Shown here in pieces: positions 22,879 through 31,208 of a stretch of 64,000 bases of DNA. The stretch spans positions 682,001 through 746,000 of the forward strand of contig NZ_CP041666.1 of NCBI RefSeq assembly GCF_007301515.1, written 5' to 3'. Under the pieces are notes generated by a model. The model was not told where the DNA came from and made no database searches. It saw only the letters and a program-made list of their open reading frames with translations. This stretch comes from Radiobacillus deserti (GTDB taxonomy: Bacteria; Bacillota; Bacilli; Bacillales; Amphibacillaceae). The stretch's first letter is position 1; every line of letters begins with the position of its first letter. Both the position numbers and the translations under genes were made by a program.

Positions 22879-23848
22879 CTGTTAGCAATTTGTTCTGCAA
22901 TTTTTGTTCGGAGAAAATCCATCCTGTGTATGAGCTGATAATTTGTAAATCATCATCAATTTTTACGACGGCAACGAAGGGATAATGTCCCTTCGTTCTG
23001 TATCTCAAGTCGATAAAACGAACCTCTGAGTAGTCATCGTAATAATTGATTTCCCATCTGTAAACAGGGGAGAACGATAAAAATGCTGAGATGTTTTTAT
23101 CTTTTTTCGCTTTTTTCACTAATGGGTTTTGCGGTAATGGTTTTCGTGAGTATTCATCTACAATTTCAAGCTTTCCGTAATCATAACGGCCTACGTAATA
23201 ATAATTATCGGTTGTGATGGCTAATCTCCATTTATTTTGTTTCATCGTTGGGGATGTCTGAATTTCATGTACGTCTGGGAACCGTTTTTTTACAGCTTGA
23301 ATGATCTCTCGCTTATCCATGTAACGTTTAATATAGTAGAGGATGAGAATCGAATAAATAATCAGCCATGTAAATCCAGGATGTGCACCAAAGACCCAAG
23401 CTAGAATGCCAATAACGTGAAAACCGAAAATCGTCGGATCAAACGTGTTGATAAACCCATACGCTACCCACCGGTCGGAAAATGGTCGGAAGGCTTGGGT
23501 GCCGTAAGCGTTAAATATATCCACGAACACGTGGAGGACGACTGCTAGAAATGTCCAAAGCCAAAGGTGCATAAAATCTACACTTGGCACGAATGCGTAT
23601 ATAAGAGAGGAAATCGCAATCCCCCAAAAAATAACAGCTGGAACAGAATGCGTGATTCCTCGGTGATGTCTTAAATAGACAGCATTACTTCTTAATTTTA
23701 ATACAGTATCAAAATCTGGTGCATGGGAGCCGGCGATAGTTCCAACCATAATTGCATTAAATAAGGTTGGATCTGCCTGTACAGCGGGGTCTAGTGTTGC
23801 TAAACCCCCAAGTGCGACTCCCATCACGATGTGAGTCCCTGTATCCAT
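22874..23848 (-). CDS. yfhP: Membrane-bound metal-dependent hydrolase YfhP (YdjM family)
   Basis: 324 residues. The N-terminal domain has several membrane segments with histidine and aspartate motifs of the YdjM/LexA-binding family (DTGTHIVMG, GSHAPDFD, HHRGITHS). The C-terminal part is soluble. The length fits B. subtilis YfhP. AAGGAGG precedes the ATG. It is divergent from mutY, as expected for this locus. Confidence 0.87.
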   Translation of the reverse strand: MDTGTHIVMGVALGGLATLDPAVQADPTLFNAIMVGTIAGSHAPDFDTVLKLRSNAVYLRHHRGITHSVPAVIFWGIAISSLIYAFVPSVDFMHLWLWTFLAVVLHVFVDIFNAYGTQAFRPFSDRWVAYGFINTFDPTIFGFHVIGILAWVFGAHPGFTWLIIYSILILYYIKRYMDKREIIQAVKKRFPDVHEIQTSPTMKQNKWRLAITTDNYYYVGRYDYGKLEIVDEYSRKPLPQNPLVKKAKKDKNISAFLSFSPVYRWEINYYDDYSEVRFIDLRYRTKGHYPFVAVVKIDDDLQIISSYTGWIFSEQKLQNKLLTE

Positions 23849-23912
23849 TAAAGGTCCTCCTTGTAATGAATTGTTTCACATTAAAATTATAGTAACATGA
23901 AGGATGAAGAAC

Positions 23913-25010
23913 ATGACAACGAAACAAATAAGCCAATACCTTGAAAAGGTTGATATACATGCATTTAGACGAGAATTGATTACATGGTTCGAATCGGAAA
24001 TGCGCGATTTGCCATGGCGCCAGGATCAGGATCCGTACAAGGTTTGGGTTTCCGAAATCATGCTACAACAAACAAAAGTCGATACGGTCATCCCATATTT
24101 CAATCGATTCATGGAGCAGTTTCCAACGGTCCATGACTTAGCTGAAGCTGAAGAACAGCAAGTCTTAAAAGCTTGGGAAGGTCTAGGATACTATTCCCGT
24201 GCACGGAACCTCCAAAACGCCGTCCAAGAAGTAGTGGCTACTTACGGTGGAAAAGTCCCGGACAACGAAGAACAGCTCTCTTCCTTAAAGGGAATTGGTC
24301 CTTATACGAAAGGTGCAATTCTTAGTATTGCATACAATCAGCCTGAGCCAGCCGTAGACGGAAACGTCATGCGTGTTCTGTCGCGTATCTATTTCATAGA
24401 AGAAGATATCGCAAAGCCAAAAGCAAGAAAAACGTTCGAAGCCATTCTTAGAGAATTAATCGATCCTGATAATCCTTCTTATTTTAATCAAGGGCTTATG
24501 GAATTAGGTGCTTTAGTTTGTACACCAAAATCTCCCTCTTGTTTACTATGTCCGGTTCAAGCACATTGTGAGGGCTTTAAGCTAGGGAGACAAACCGAAT
24601 TACCGATTAAGATTACAAAAAAGAAAAAGAACGTGAAGCGGTATTGGGCCCTTGTCATTGAAAATACGAAAGGGGACGTACTAATAGAGAAACGACCTGA
24701 TTCCGGACTGTTAGCTAATCTTTGGCAGTTTCCGATGATGGATTTATCGGATGTTGATCCAGAATTTGCAAAGCAATGGATCCAACAAGCATATGGTTTA
24801 TCTGTCACAGTTGGACATAAACTAACCGATATCAATCATGTATTTTCCCACTTAACTTGGGATTTAGAAGTCATACGCTGTAAAACCGATGATTCATTAT
24901 CGTTAGACCCGGATGATGTTTGCTTCGTCTCTAAAACACATATCGATGATTATCCATTTCCGGTTTCTCATCAAAAAATCCGTCAAATCCTCCTAAATGA
25001 ACAGTCTTGA
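23913..25010 (+). CDS. mutY: Adenine DNA glycosylase
   Basis: 365 residues. MutY removes adenine opposite 8-oxoguanine. Visible are the catalytic E48 (SEIMLQQT), the helix-hairpin-helix LKGIGPYTKGAI with D149 (VDGNV), and the iron-sulfur ligands C203, C210, C213 and C219 (Cx6Cx2Cx5C), followed by a Nudix-like 8-oxoG recognition domain. The start at 23913 gives room for AAGGA; the ATG at 23904 does not. Confidence 0.93.
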   Translation: MTTKQISQYLEKVDIHAFRRELITWFESEMRDLPWRQDQDPYKVWVSEIMLQQTKVDTVIPYFNRFMEQFPTVHDLAEAEEQQVLKAWEGLGYYSRARNLQNAVQEVVATYGGKVPDNEEQLSSLKGIGPYTKGAILSIAYNQPEPAVDGNVMRVLSRIYFIEEDIAKPKARKTFEAILRELIDPDNPSYFNQGLMELGALVCTPKSPSCLLCPVQAHCEGFKLGRQTELPIKITKKKKNVKRYWALVIENTKGDVLIEKRPDSGLLANLWQFPMMDLSDVDPEFAKQWIQQAYGLSVTVGHKLTDINHVFSHLTWDLEVIRCKTDDSLSLDPDDVCFVSKTHIDDYPFPVSHQKIRQILLNEQS

Positions 25011-25154
25011 ATGTTGTTATTTTTGCCTAATTTCTTTATATGTATACGATAAACACTAGAAGAACTAGACCGTGATATTAGAAAAATTTTCTGCGCTAAA
25101 TCTGGATATTCAACTCCACTTTGGGACAAATTAATTAGCGCGGAGGTGATAGAG

Positions 25155-25316
25155 ATGGCAAAGAAGAACAAAACAGTTACTGGTACTGACGTACAAGAAG
25201 TACAACGTCAAAACCAAGCGGCTTCTCAAGGTCAACAGTTTGGTACAGAGTTTGCTTCTGAGACTGACGCTCAATCTGTAAGACAGAAAAACAAAAAGTC
25301 TCAACAAAAGAAGTAA
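25155..25316 (+). CDS. sspE: Gamma-type small acid-soluble spore protein
   Basis: 53 residues, MAKKNKTVTGTDVQEVQRQN and so on, rich in Gln, Lys and Ser, with no Cys or Trp. It has the germination-protease site TEFASETD once, where typical gamma-SASPs of B. subtilis have two repeats, so this is a short version. It serves as an amino-acid store in spores, made under sigma-G. GGAGGTGATAGAG precedes the ATG, and a strong terminator follows. Confidence 0.88.
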   Translation: MAKKNKTVTGTDVQEVQRQNQAASQGQQFGTEFASETDAQSVRQKNKKSQQKK

Positions 25317-25346
25317 CTCCCAAAACGAATCCAACCCGATAATGAA

Positions 25347-25384
25347 GAAAGAGGCTCTCCAATAACGTGGAGAGCCTCTTTTTA
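25347..25384 (+). terminator. Strong terminator of sspE
   Basis: AAGAGGCTCTCC and GGAGAGCCTCTT form a perfect 12-bp stem followed by T residues. Confidence 0.9.
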
Positions 25385-25492
25385 TGTATTTAGACAACAG
25401 TCCCTATCATTTCCATTTACCTAGCATTATCGTTATAATATGCTATAGATAATCCTTACAAAATCTTAACATTTATAGAAAGGAAAGATAGG

Positions 25493-26020
25493 ATGGCTGG
25501 CCCAGCTCCTGGTTCTTCAATTCAAATTCACAGCTATAAGCATGATGGTCAGCTCCATCGCGTTTGGGACAATAGTTTGGTTCTCAAATCAACTCGTAAC
25601 GTCATTATCGGAGCGAATGATAAAACGCTAGTCACTGAAAGTGACGGTAGAACCTGGATTACGCGAGAGCCCGCTATCTGCTATTTTCATTCAAAATATT
25701 GGTTTAATATTATTGGAATGCTTCGCACAGATGGAATCTATTATTACTGTAATATAAGCTCGCCATTTGTGTACGATGCTGAAGCACTGAAATATATCGA
25801 TTACGACTTGGATATAAAGGTTTTTCCAGATATGACGTTTACCTTACTGGATGAAGACGAATATGAGCTCCACAAAGCTCAAATGAACTATCCGGAAGTT
25901 TTAGACCATATCTTGAAGAATAATGTGGAGTATCTTGTTCGGTGGATACGCCAACGCAAAGGTCCTTTCTCTCCAGAGTTCGTCGATCAATGGTATGAAT
26001 TGTACTTAACGTATAGATAA
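25493..26020 (+). CDS. ntdP: Nucleoside tri-/diphosphate phosphatase (DUF402)
   Basis: 175 residues, the length of B. subtilis NtdP/YgaC. DUF402 core: HRVWDNSLVL, WITREPAICYFHSKYWFNII, YYYCNISSPFVYDAEALKYIDYDLDIKVFPD, where conserved Asp and Glu bind metal. Orthologues hydrolyse nucleoside tri- and diphosphates. AAAGGAAAG precedes the ATG. The usual upstream ygaB is missing here. Confidence 0.9.
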   Translation: MAGPAPGSSIQIHSYKHDGQLHRVWDNSLVLKSTRNVIIGANDKTLVTESDGRTWITREPAICYFHSKYWFNIIGMLRTDGIYYYCNISSPFVYDAEALKYIDYDLDIKVFPDMTFTLLDEDEYELHKAQMNYPEVLDHILKNNVEYLVRWIRQRKGPFSPEFVDQWYELYLTYR

Positions 26021-26044
26021 AAGCATAACGATGAGATAGAGTTT

Positions 26045-26076
26045 CCTTGTCCCTTCATGGTGACAAGGTTTTATTT
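26045..26076 (+). terminator. Terminator of ntdP
   Basis: CCTTGTC and GACAAGG pair, followed by TTTTATTT. Confidence 0.7.
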
Positions 26077-26105
26077 CGTTAGGCGACAGGATGGGGTGAA
26101 CAGAA

Positions 26106-27857
26106 GTGGAAATTATAAAACGCTATATGCAATTCGTAAAACCATACAAATGGAAAATATTAATGACAGTTCTGATTGGAATTATAAAATTTGGTATTCC
26201 TTTATTGATGCCGCTTATTGTGAAGTATGTGATTGATAATATTATTGGTGCAAATGATCTTACTTCAGATGAAAAAATGAGTAAGCTCCTCTGGATGATG
26301 GGATTAGCATTTGGGGTCTTTTTAATCCTTCGGCCTCCCGTTGAGTATTTCCGTCAATATTTAGCGCAGTGGACTGGAAACAAAATACTATACGATATTC
26401 GGGATAAATTATTCGATCATATTCAACGATTGAGTCTTCGGTATTATTCGCAAACGAAAACAGGCGAAATTATTTCTCGGGTTATAAATGATGTAGAGCA
26501 AACGAAAAACTTTGTGATGACTGGTCTTATGAATATTTGGTTAGACATGGTGACGATAATTATTGCGATTGTAATTATGGCAACCATGAATGTCTGGTTG
26601 ACGCTAGTTGCCATTGCGTTATTTCCGTTTTATGGGCTATCGGTCAAAATCTTTTATGGACGATTACGTGAGCTCACTCGTCAACGTTCCCAAGCCTTAG
26701 CTGAGGTTCAAGGCCATTTGCATGAACGGGTACAAGGCATACCAGTAACGCGAAGCTTTGCGTTAGAGGATTACGAGCAAGAGCAATTCAATAATCAAAA
26801 TTCTAACTTCTTAACAAAAGCCATTCAGCATACGGAGTGGAATGCCCGAACCTTTGCGGTCATGAATACAATAACCGATTTGGCACCACTTCTGGTAGTA
26901 GGCTTCGCAGGTTACTTTGCTATATCTGGACACATTACGATCGGTACCATTGCCGCGTTTGTTGGTTATATGGATCGAGTCTATAGTCCGTTGAGAAGGT
27001 TAATTAGTTCTTCTACCGTATTGACCCAATCGATTGCTTCGATGGATCGGGTTTTTGAATTTATCGATGAAGAATATGATATTGTCGATGAAGAGGGATC
27101 ACCAGAATTACAACGAGTAAAAGGGGATGTCTCTCTCGAAAATATTTCGTTCCGATATGCAGATGACGAAGAGCTTGTTCTGGAAAATGTATCGTTAGAT
27201 GTAAAACGAGGAGAAACAATTGCGTTTGTTGGGATGAGTGGTGGAGGGAAATCCACCTTGATTAGTCTTATCCCAAGGTTTTACGATGTGACGGATGGAC
27301 GCATTCTTATTGATGGTCAAGATATTCGAAACGTCAAAGCACGATCCTTACGTGACCAAATTGGGATGGTGTTGCAGGATAACATTTTATTTAGTGAATC
27401 GATTGCTATGAATATTCGCATGGGAAAACCTGATGCAACAGATGAAGAGGTAATCCAAGCAGCAAAAGCAGCGAATGCCCATGAGTTTGTTTCGAATCTC
27501 CCACAAGGATATGACACGCTAGTGGGGGAGCGTGGTGTGAAGCTCTCTGGTGGTCAAAAACAACGGATTGCGATTGCCCGTGTGTTCTTGAAAAATCCAC
27601 CGTTGCTCATTTTGGATGAAGCAACCTCCGCTTTAGATTTAGAAAGTGAACACTTGATTCAAGAAGCACTAGAAAAATTAGCTTCTGACCGGACAACATT
27701 TATTGTGGCACACCGACTGGCTACGATTACACATGCCAACCGAATCGTGCTCATCGAAAACGGAAAAATAAGTGAAGTAGGCTCACATTCTGAGCTGATG
27801 GCACGAAAAGGTGGCTATTATAACCTGTATCAAGTCCAGCAGCTTGATGAAAGCTAG
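26106..27857 (+). CDS. ygaD: ABC transporter, fused permease/ATPase (YgaD, multidrug/lipid type)
   Basis: 583 residues: six-helix exporter domain (about 1-310), then an ATPase domain with Walker A GMSGGGKST, signature LSGGQKQR, Walker B LLILDEATSALD and H-loop VAHRL. Half-transporters of this class work as homodimers and export drugs, lipids or peptides. The start is GTG, with GGGGTGA upstream. Gene order after ntdP matches B. subtilis. Confidence 0.9.
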   Translation: MEIIKRYMQFVKPYKWKILMTVLIGIIKFGIPLLMPLIVKYVIDNIIGANDLTSDEKMSKLLWMMGLAFGVFLILRPPVEYFRQYLAQWTGNKILYDIRDKLFDHIQRLSLRYYSQTKTGEIISRVINDVEQTKNFVMTGLMNIWLDMVTIIIAIVIMATMNVWLTLVAIALFPFYGLSVKIFYGRLRELTRQRSQALAEVQGHLHERVQGIPVTRSFALEDYEQEQFNNQNSNFLTKAIQHTEWNARTFAVMNTITDLAPLLVVGFAGYFAISGHITIGTIAAFVGYMDRVYSPLRRLISSSTVLTQSIASMDRVFEFIDEEYDIVDEEGSPELQRVKGDVSLENISFRYADDEELVLENVSLDVKRGETIAFVGMSGGGKSTLISLIPRFYDVTDGRILIDGQDIRNVKARSLRDQIGMVLQDNILFSESIAMNIRMGKPDATDEEVIQAAKAANAHEFVSNLPQGYDTLVGERGVKLSGGQKQRIAIARVFLKNPPLLILDEATSALDLESEHLIQEALEKLASDRTTFIVAHRLATITHANRIVLIENGKISEVGSHSELMARKGGYYNLYQVQQLDES

Positions 27858-27887
27858 GGAAACCCAAGTAAGGGTTTCTCTTTTTTG
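27857..27887 (+). terminator. Terminator of ygaD
   Basis: GAAACCC and GGGTTTC pair around a six-base loop, followed by a T-tract. Confidence 0.8.
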
Positions 27888-27929
27888 TATCCTTTCTTTA
27901 TGTATAATGGTAAAAAAGGGGGAATGAAG

Positions 27930-28328
27930 ATGGATTTTCAAAACTGGTTAGAGCAATACAAAACAGCGTGGACAACTTGTGACTTAGACAAGATGAAAGA
28001 ATACATAGCAAAAGATTATCAAGCAAGAGAAATCAGGAGAGGGGAGCTGATGGATTTCGGATATGAGGAATCCATAAATGGCTGGGAGCAAGGCTTCCAA
28101 TTTGTGCAGGAGTCTGATGGAGTGTGGGAGCTGAAACAGCTGAATCATTATTCGTTGCATCCTAATCAAGAAATGGTCGTCTTGATGGCTACGATTCGAT
28201 TGAATGATAAAAGAGTACCAACTGCCAATTTGTTTTTTGAAACCTTTGAGGAAAAAGAAGGGGCTTGGCAACTAGTTCGGAGCTATATTGAAGCAGGGTT
28301 ACCTTCTGACAACATAGATGAATACTAA
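27930..28328 (+). CDS. NTF2-like (SnoaL-type) protein of unknown function
   Basis: 132 residues. The pattern of an N-terminal helix (FQNWLEQYKTAWTTCDLDKM) and C-terminal strands (MVVLMATIRLNDKRVPTANLFFETFE, WQLVRSYIE) suggests a cone-shaped NTF2-like fold; this is by eye. The upstream open frame is longer, but AAGGGGG is placed for the ATG here. Terminators lie on both sides, so it is monocistronic. Confidence 0.65.
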   Translation: MDFQNWLEQYKTAWTTCDLDKMKEYIAKDYQAREIRRGELMDFGYEESINGWEQGFQFVQESDGVWELKQLNHYSLHPNQEMVVLMATIRLNDKRVPTANLFFETFEEKEGAWQLVRSYIEAGLPSDNIDEY

Positions 28329-28336
28329 TAACGATT

Positions 28337-28368
28337 AGAGCTTTTCTCTTTAGGAAAGGCTCTTTTTT
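28337..28368 (+). terminator. Terminator
   Basis: AGAGC-TTTTC and GGAAAG-GCTCT pair, followed by six T. Confidence 0.8.
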
Positions 28369-28397
28369 GGGGTGGTTCACCATAATTAATAACAAAT

Positions 28398-28418
28398 ATT
28401 TATTGATTATCAATAAAT
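28398..28418. promoter_or_regulatory. 21-bp perfect palindrome upstream of the DUF2975-HTH pair
   Basis: ATTTATTGAT, T, ATCAATAAAT: a perfect 10-bp inverted repeat with a single central base, 46 bases ahead of the DUF2975 start. A good candidate operator for the small HTH protein encoded in the same unit. The island copy of the unit lacks an equally good palindrome. Confidence 0.5.
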
Positions 28419-28463
28419 GATAATATAAACTAATTGTAATCCATGATTGAATGAGGTGCTTTG

Positions 28464-28940
28464 ATGAAACAGACAAAAACTTTAATATTAAAAATTGTAA
28501 TTTTTATAATGGCGATTTTTGCGTTAGGATTTGCTTTCATCCTATTACCTGACCTAGCAAAAACGGCAGCTGGACAAAATCCGGAATACGCTTATTTGAA
28601 GAATCCAGTCCTTATTGGTTTATGGACTTCCTTGATTCCATTTAATCTTGCACTATTTCATGCCTATAAGCTGTTAAAATATATTAATCAAAACCATGCT
28701 TTTTCACATTCTTCGGTAAGCTCCCTTCGATTTATTCGAAACTGTGCGGTTGCTATTATAGGTATTTTTGTCATAGGGATGATTTTTTTAATGACGCAAC
28801 ATGCTTTACACCCAGGAATTGGTTTAATAGGACTTGCCATTAGTGGCTCTTCTCTCGTAATTGCACTGTTTGCAGGTGTACTAAAAGAATTGCTTTTAAA
28901 TGCTTTGGAAATAAAAGCAGAAAACGATTTAACGGTCTGA
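28464..28940 (+). CDS. DUF2975 membrane protein (YoaS-like), chromosomal copy
   Basis: 158 residues with four membrane segments (about 8-28, 50-70, 88-110, 120-145), DUF2975 family. It is related to the island gene at 9911, and both share YAYLK/YAYLQ, NHAFS-like and NDLTV blocks. The ATG follows GAGGTG; an in-frame TTG three bases earlier is less likely. Function unknown; it sits in one unit with the next gene. Confidence 0.78.
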   Translation: MKQTKTLILKIVIFIMAIFALGFAFILLPDLAKTAAGQNPEYAYLKNPVLIGLWTSLIPFNLALFHAYKLLKYINQNHAFSHSSVSSLRFIRNCAVAIIGIFVIGMIFLMTQHALHPGIGLIGLAISGSSLVIALFAGVLKELLLNALEIKAENDLTV

Positions 28941-28950
28941 GGTGGTAATT

Positions 28951-29166
28951 GTGGCAATTATTATAAATGTAGACGTGATGCTTGCGAAAAGAAAAATGAG
29001 CGTTACCGAGCTTTCAGAAAAAGTAGGCATTACGATGGCGAACCTCTCCATCTTGAAAAACGGAAAGGCGAAGGCGGTAAGATTTTCGACATTAGAAGGA
29101 ATATGTAAAGCACTAGATTGCCAGCCAGGAGATATTTTGGAATACCGGGAAGATGAAGAAGAATAA
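28951..29166 (+). CDS. Small XRE-type HTH regulator (YozG-like), chromosomal copy
   Basis: 71 residues, one HTH domain (VTELSEKVGITMANLSILKNG, LEGICKALDCQPGDILEY), nearly identical to the island protein at 10422. The GTG start is set by GAGGTGG. It starts ten bases after the DUF2975 stop, the same spacing as in the island. Confidence 0.83.
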   Translation: MAIIINVDVMLAKRKMSVTELSEKVGITMANLSILKNGKAKAVRFSTLEGICKALDCQPGDILEYREDEEE

Positions 29167-29254
29167 ACCTTTATGATTAGACCGTCAAAGGGACGGTCTT
29201 TTTGATTGTAGCGTATGTTAGGATTAAGTTATGAGTGTAGCGGGAGGGGATAAG

Positions 29255-29569
29255 TTGTATTATTTTTATCTAAGTTTTCCTATCATTGCTTCATTGATCG
29301 TTGTTGTAATTATGTCCTTCGTGTATAAAGATAAGGAAAAGAAAGATAAAGGGTTTGTTCTTTCATATTATCGATTAACCTATCGCAGAAAAATGATTCG
29401 GACCTTGTGGACAGTTCCTTTTATAATCTTTCTTTATATTCCTGTTATTGTGTTTCTAAACATGGAAGGGGTATTCAACATTCTAATTTCAATTTTTATC
29501 TTTGTCATTTTGCTTATTCAATTAATCTATAACTATATCATGTGGAACAAATACGAAAGGAAGGAGTAG
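29255..29569 (+). CDS. Small membrane protein of unknown function
   Basis: About 104 residues, with three membrane segments (start, middle and near the C-terminus) and a basic loop (KDKEKKDK). I favour the TTG at 29255, with GGAGGGG five bases upstream; an ATG at 29231 is in frame but has no Shine-Dalgarno. It ends ten bases before the NUDIX gene and is probably co-transcribed with it. Confidence 0.55.
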   Translation: MYYFYLSFPIIASLIVVVIMSFVYKDKEKKDKGFVLSYYRLTYRRKMIRTLWTVPFIIFLYIPVIVFLNMEGVFNILISIFIFVILLIQLIYNYIMWNKYERKE

Positions 29570-29579
29570 GAAGCTAGTT

Positions 29580-30146
29580 ATGAAAAAGTGGAAAACGTTA
29601 AAATCAGAGTATGTTCACCAAAGCCCCTTTGGCAATATAAGAAAAGACCAATGTGAGCTTCCAAACGGAATTGTAATTAGCGAGTATTATGTGAATGAAT
29701 ATTCGGATTGGGTCAACGCGGTAGTGTTAACGGAGGAAAACCAACTCGTCCTAGTGGAACAATTCCGTTATGCGGGAGGAGATTTTTTCTTGGAGGTTCC
29801 TGCAGGTAAAAGAGAAGAAGGGGAAACGCACGAGGAAGGACTTGTCCGAGAGGTGCAAGAAGAAACGGGCTATGCTTCCAAAACGGCTCCCATTTTTTTA
29901 GGGGAATTTATGGTGAATCCAGCGACACAAAATAATAAGGTAAAAACCTACCTGTTAATAGATGCGTATCAAGTATCAGACCAAAACTTGGATGATACCG
30001 AAGAGATAAACGTAAAGTTAGTAGATTTTGATCAGTTTGGGAGCTTAATCAGAACAAACCAAGTGCAAACACAGCTTTTCACAAGCCATGCCTATTACAT
30101 GGCAAAGGATTATCTTTTACAAAATCAGGAGAAGTCACATGGATAA
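29580..30146 (+). CDS. NUDIX hydrolase, ADP-ribose pyrophosphatase type
   Basis: 188 residues. The Nudix box (G-x5-E-x7-REVQEETGY) is complete; the upstream VNAVVLTEENQLVLVEQFRYA and EVPAGK are typical of ADP-ribose pyrophosphatases (NudF-like). It hydrolyses nucleoside diphosphate derivatives to clear toxic metabolites. The exact substrate is not certain. Confidence 0.85.
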   Translation: MKKWKTLKSEYVHQSPFGNIRKDQCELPNGIVISEYYVNEYSDWVNAVVLTEENQLVLVEQFRYAGGDFFLEVPAGKREEGETHEEGLVREVQEETGYASKTAPIFLGEFMVNPATQNNKVKTYLLIDAYQVSDQNLDDTEEINVKLVDFDQFGSLIRTNQVQTQLFTSHAYYMAKDYLLQNQEKSHG

Positions 30147-30383
30147 AAAACTAAAAAACTTTTTCTATTCAAAGATTCATGAAGATACAGATGATACCAT
30201 TTTGTAGCATTAGAGAATTTTAGAAATCGAGAATATGAAGGAAATTAGTACTTAATTAAAAAGCTAAATACGGAAGAATTGACGATTGTTGATTTGGTTG
30301 CGGAAGAGCATACGAAGTTATCAGCTAGAACCAATATTAGTGTGCAAGAGTTTTTGTATTTGTTAAAGAAAGATAAGGTCTAA
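30139..30383 (+). pseudogene. Decayed short reading frame
   Basis: A start overlapping the end of the NUDIX gene gives MDKKLKNFFYSKIHEDTDD and then stops. After several stops, another frame reads LIKKLNTEELTIVDLVAEEH and LSARTNISVQEFLYLLKKDKV to 30383. The second half is protein-like (helical, charged). It looks like a small gene broken by frameshifts and stops; no family recognised. Confidence 0.35.
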
Positions 30384-30395
30384 ATTACACTTATG

Positions 30396-30433
30396 AAAGA
30401 TGCGTTAATCTAAAAGGATTAACGCATCTTTTA
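30396..30433 (+). terminator. Terminator of the recurrent GTTAATCC type
   Basis: AAAGATGCGTTAATC and GATTAACGCATCTTT form a perfect stem around TAAAAG. Its stem resembles those at 32481, 33471 and 40700. Confidence 0.85.
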
Positions 30434-30468
30434 GTAGAATACAAATATATTAGTAGAATACAAATATA
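30431..30468. repeat. 19-bp perfect tandem duplication
   Basis: TTAGTAGAATACAAATATA occurs twice in a row ahead of the GNAT gene. It looks like a recent slippage duplication in the promoter region. Confidence 0.85.
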
Positions 30469-30494
30469 AATGTAAGAAAGTGGGGAGAGGAATG

Positions 30495-30992
30495 ATGAAC
30501 ATTTCAATAGAGAGGCCTCAGCCAAACCAGGCAGAGGCTATAGCTGAAATCTGCTCCATCGGCTGGAAGCAGACCGTCGAAGGAAAGCTAAGTAAGGAAT
30601 ACCAATCACAGAACGTGAAATTTTGGTATAACCAGGAGAAAATTTTAAACGACATCGAAGCGGGCTCCTATACACATGTTGCAATCGTTCATTCCAAAGT
30701 AGTCGGTGTAATTGGAGGTGCAATGACAGCACCAGAAATAGGTGAGGTTTTTGTGCTGTATGTAGACGAAACCTATCGTTACAAAGGGATTGGTAGACTT
30801 CTTTTAGCGGCTCTAACGGAGCAACAGAAAGAACAAGGTGCGAAGGAGCAATGGGTGTCCGTACAAGAGGATAATCAGAGAGGAATTCCTTTTTATGAAG
30901 CAAGAGGCTTTACGTTTCAGAGGAAGAAAATCACGAAAACAGACACGGGAGAAGAACAGGTGTCTTTGCGATATTTTAGAGTTATCGAGTAA
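30495..30992 (+). CDS. GNAT-family N-acetyltransferase
   Basis: 165 residues. The GNAT core is clear: VAIVHSKVVGVIGG, GEVFVLYVDETYRYKGIGRLLL (acetyl-CoA loop RYKGIG) and WVSVQEDNQRGIPFYEARGF. The substrate is unknown. Starts at 30492 and 30495 are both ATG; the second leaves better room for GGGGAGAGG. First of a run of small accessory enzymes. Confidence 0.82.
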   Translation: MNISIERPQPNQAEAIAEICSIGWKQTVEGKLSKEYQSQNVKFWYNQEKILNDIEAGSYTHVAIVHSKVVGVIGGAMTAPEIGEVFVLYVDETYRYKGIGRLLLAALTEQQKEQGAKEQWVSVQEDNQRGIPFYEARGFTFQRKKITKTDTGEEQVSLRYFRVIE

Positions 30993-31071
30993 GGGGAAGA
31001 GGCTAGATTATGGCTGTTATTTTACCATTTTCATAGAAAAGGAATGTTAATAAAAAAAGGAGGATATTTTA

Positions 31072-31125
31072 ATGAGACTGTATTTCGATATGTTTGAAAA
31101 CGATCAACCAGCTATTCATGCCTAA
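31072..31125 (+). CDS. 17-codon open frame with strong ribosome-binding site
   Basis: MRLYFDMFENDQPAIHA, preceded by an excellent AGGAGG. It lies 83 bases ahead of the DMT transporter gene, and a hairpin (TTGAGAA/TTCTCAA) follows before that gene. It is either a leader peptide or the remaining start of a lost gene; nothing else supports coding. Confidence 0.25.
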   Translation: MRLYFDMFENDQPAIHA

Positions 31126-31208
31126 GTCGGGGTGAATAGTCTTAAAAGGCATGCCTCGTCTTGAGAAGAAAGGTTTATGATTCTCAAACTATAGACGGAG
31201 GTTAAAAA

